From Spirochaetia bacterium (GTDB taxonomy: Bacteria; Spirochaetota; Spirochaetia; Treponematales; Breznakiellaceae), in assembly GCA_025997795.1 (NCBI GenBank), contig BNVB01000096.1, forward strand, positions 1-7,283: a stretch of 7,283 nucleotides of DNA, given 5' to 3'. The notes beneath the pieces were generated by a model. It was not told where the DNA came from, made no database searches, and saw only the letters and a program-made list of their open reading frames with translations. Made by a program: the position numbers and the translations under genes. Below are positions 7,021-7,283 of the stretch, one piece after another. Position 1 is the stretch's first letter. Every line of letters starts with the position of its first letter.

Positions 7021-7048
7021 TGACAGAGCATAGCCATTATACAAAAAT
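7020..7048 (+). promoter_or_regulatory. Candidate sigma-70 promoter for the DUF1538 gene
   Basis: TTGACA at 7020-7025 is a perfect -35 hexamer. At 17 bases spacing lies AAAAAT (7043-7048), a 4-of-6 match to TATAAT. TATACA at 7038-7043 is a better -10 but at 12 bases is too close. The predicted transcript would start about 10-15 bases before the TTG start codon, just upstream of or at the GGAG, giving a very short leader. The location is right for a gene that should not depend on the operon upstream. Confidence 0.35.
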
Positions 7049-7056
7049 TAAACTGC

Positions 7057-7062
7057 GGAGAG
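7057..7062 (+). promoter_or_regulatory. Ribosome binding site that decides a TTG start
   Basis: GGAGAG at 7057-7062 lies six bases (counted from GGAG) before the TTG at 7067. An ATG at 7063 is in a different frame, which gives a low-complexity, unlikely protein. The frame starting at TTG gives a coherent membrane protein, and its nearest upstream stop is at 7049-7051. The RBS therefore supports TTG as the initiator. Confidence 0.6.
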
Positions 7063-7066
7063 ATGT

Positions 7067-7283
7067 TTGAACAAGGTATTAAAAGAAAAAATACTGGAAG
7101 CCTTTTCCTCGGTCCTCCCGATTACGGTGATTGTGCTGATAGCCAGTGTAGTGCTTACCCCCATGCCATCGGGTACTATCCTGATGTTTTTGGCGGGGGC
7201 GGCCCTGCTTATCATCGGGATGGGGTTTTTTACCATGGGGGCGGATATGGCGATGATGCCCATGGGGGAAGGCATTGGTATCC
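7067..7283 (+). CDS. DUF1538 family membrane protein, N-terminal part
   Basis: The gene runs off the window end; 72 complete codons are visible. The protein starts (L/M)NKVLKEKILEAFSSVLPI, followed by two hydrophobic segments: about 18-31 (VLPITVIVLIASVV) and 40-57 (a Leu/Ile/Gly-rich stretch ending in GMGFFTMGADMAM). It then reads MPMGEGIG. The layout of amphipathic start, helix, a proline-containing turn, then a G-x-x-x-x-x-x-G helix followed by the P-x-G-E-x-x-G element is what I recall of DUF1538, a conserved family of predicted inner-membrane proteins of unknown transport function. Base composition is richer in G+C than the defence genes (34 of 60 in line 7141-7200), consistent with resident chromosomal sequence. 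Start choice is TTG, supported by the GGAG before it. Function is not established. Confidence 0.7.
   Translation, partial: MNKVLKEKILEAFSSVLPITVIVLIASVVLTPMPSGTILMFLAGAALLIIGMGFFTMGADMAMMPMGEGIGI

Noticed and set aside
7048..7275. Minus-strand ORF of 75 residues at the right end
   Set aside because: It is the complement of the DUF1538-like frame and its repetitive Pro/Met/Ile composition mirrors that membrane protein; no independent support.
7063..7283. ATG at 7063 as an alternative start in another frame
   Set aside because: The resulting protein is Gly/His/Tyr-rich and low in complexity, with no membrane or domain pattern, while the frame from TTG 7067 gives a coherent two-helix membrane protein.
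1..7283. CRISPR array, tRNA or rRNA genes, complete insertion sequence
   Set aside because: I saw no regularly spaced direct repeats, no cloverleaf-like or rRNA sequence, and no transposase reading frame in the window.

Overview
The window is bacterial: uninterrupted ORFs, ATGA-type gene overlaps, Shine-Dalgarno-like purine runs and a TTG start. The host cannot be named from the sequence. Base composition is moderate and uneven (hand-counted 60-base lines range from about 22% to 57% G+C). An anaerobic spirochaete- or clostridium-like bacterium would fit, but this is only an impression.

Layout. Positions 1-50 probably hold the last codons of an upstream gene. Positions 108-6673 form one tightly packed plus-strand operon of four genes: (1) a large gamma-type N6-adenine DNA methyltransferase related to the methylase plus specificity part of type ISP restriction enzymes, with no helicase that I can recognise; (2) a 140-residue HEPN-like helical protein; (3) a ParA/MinD-type P-loop protein with the variant KGGVGRST motif; (4) a second P-loop ATPase of KAP/STAND-like character. 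The three junctions overlap by 4, 4 and 8 bases, which implies co-transcription, coupled translation and probably joint function. Positions 6681-6949 hold a degraded rhuM-like gene (5' end missing, large internal deletion, frame change) with a 31-base near-perfect palindrome at the deletion junction. From 7067 a DUF1538-type membrane protein gene runs off the end, preceded by two small hairpins and a possible promoter.

Interpretation. The operon looks like a multi-gene defence or epigenetic conflict cassette. The methylase would mark host DNA at a site set by its C-terminal half. The two ATPases and the HEPN-like protein could be the sensing, signalling or effector arm acting on unmodified DNA. 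The components resemble families common in defence islands, but the combination does not match the gene content of BREX, DISARM, type I R-M or canonical type ISP systems as I know them. It is the best candidate here for an undescribed system. The rhuM remnant supports a history of gene turnover at the locus, and an AT-rich block inside the methylase suggests that its target-recognition domain has been exchanged.
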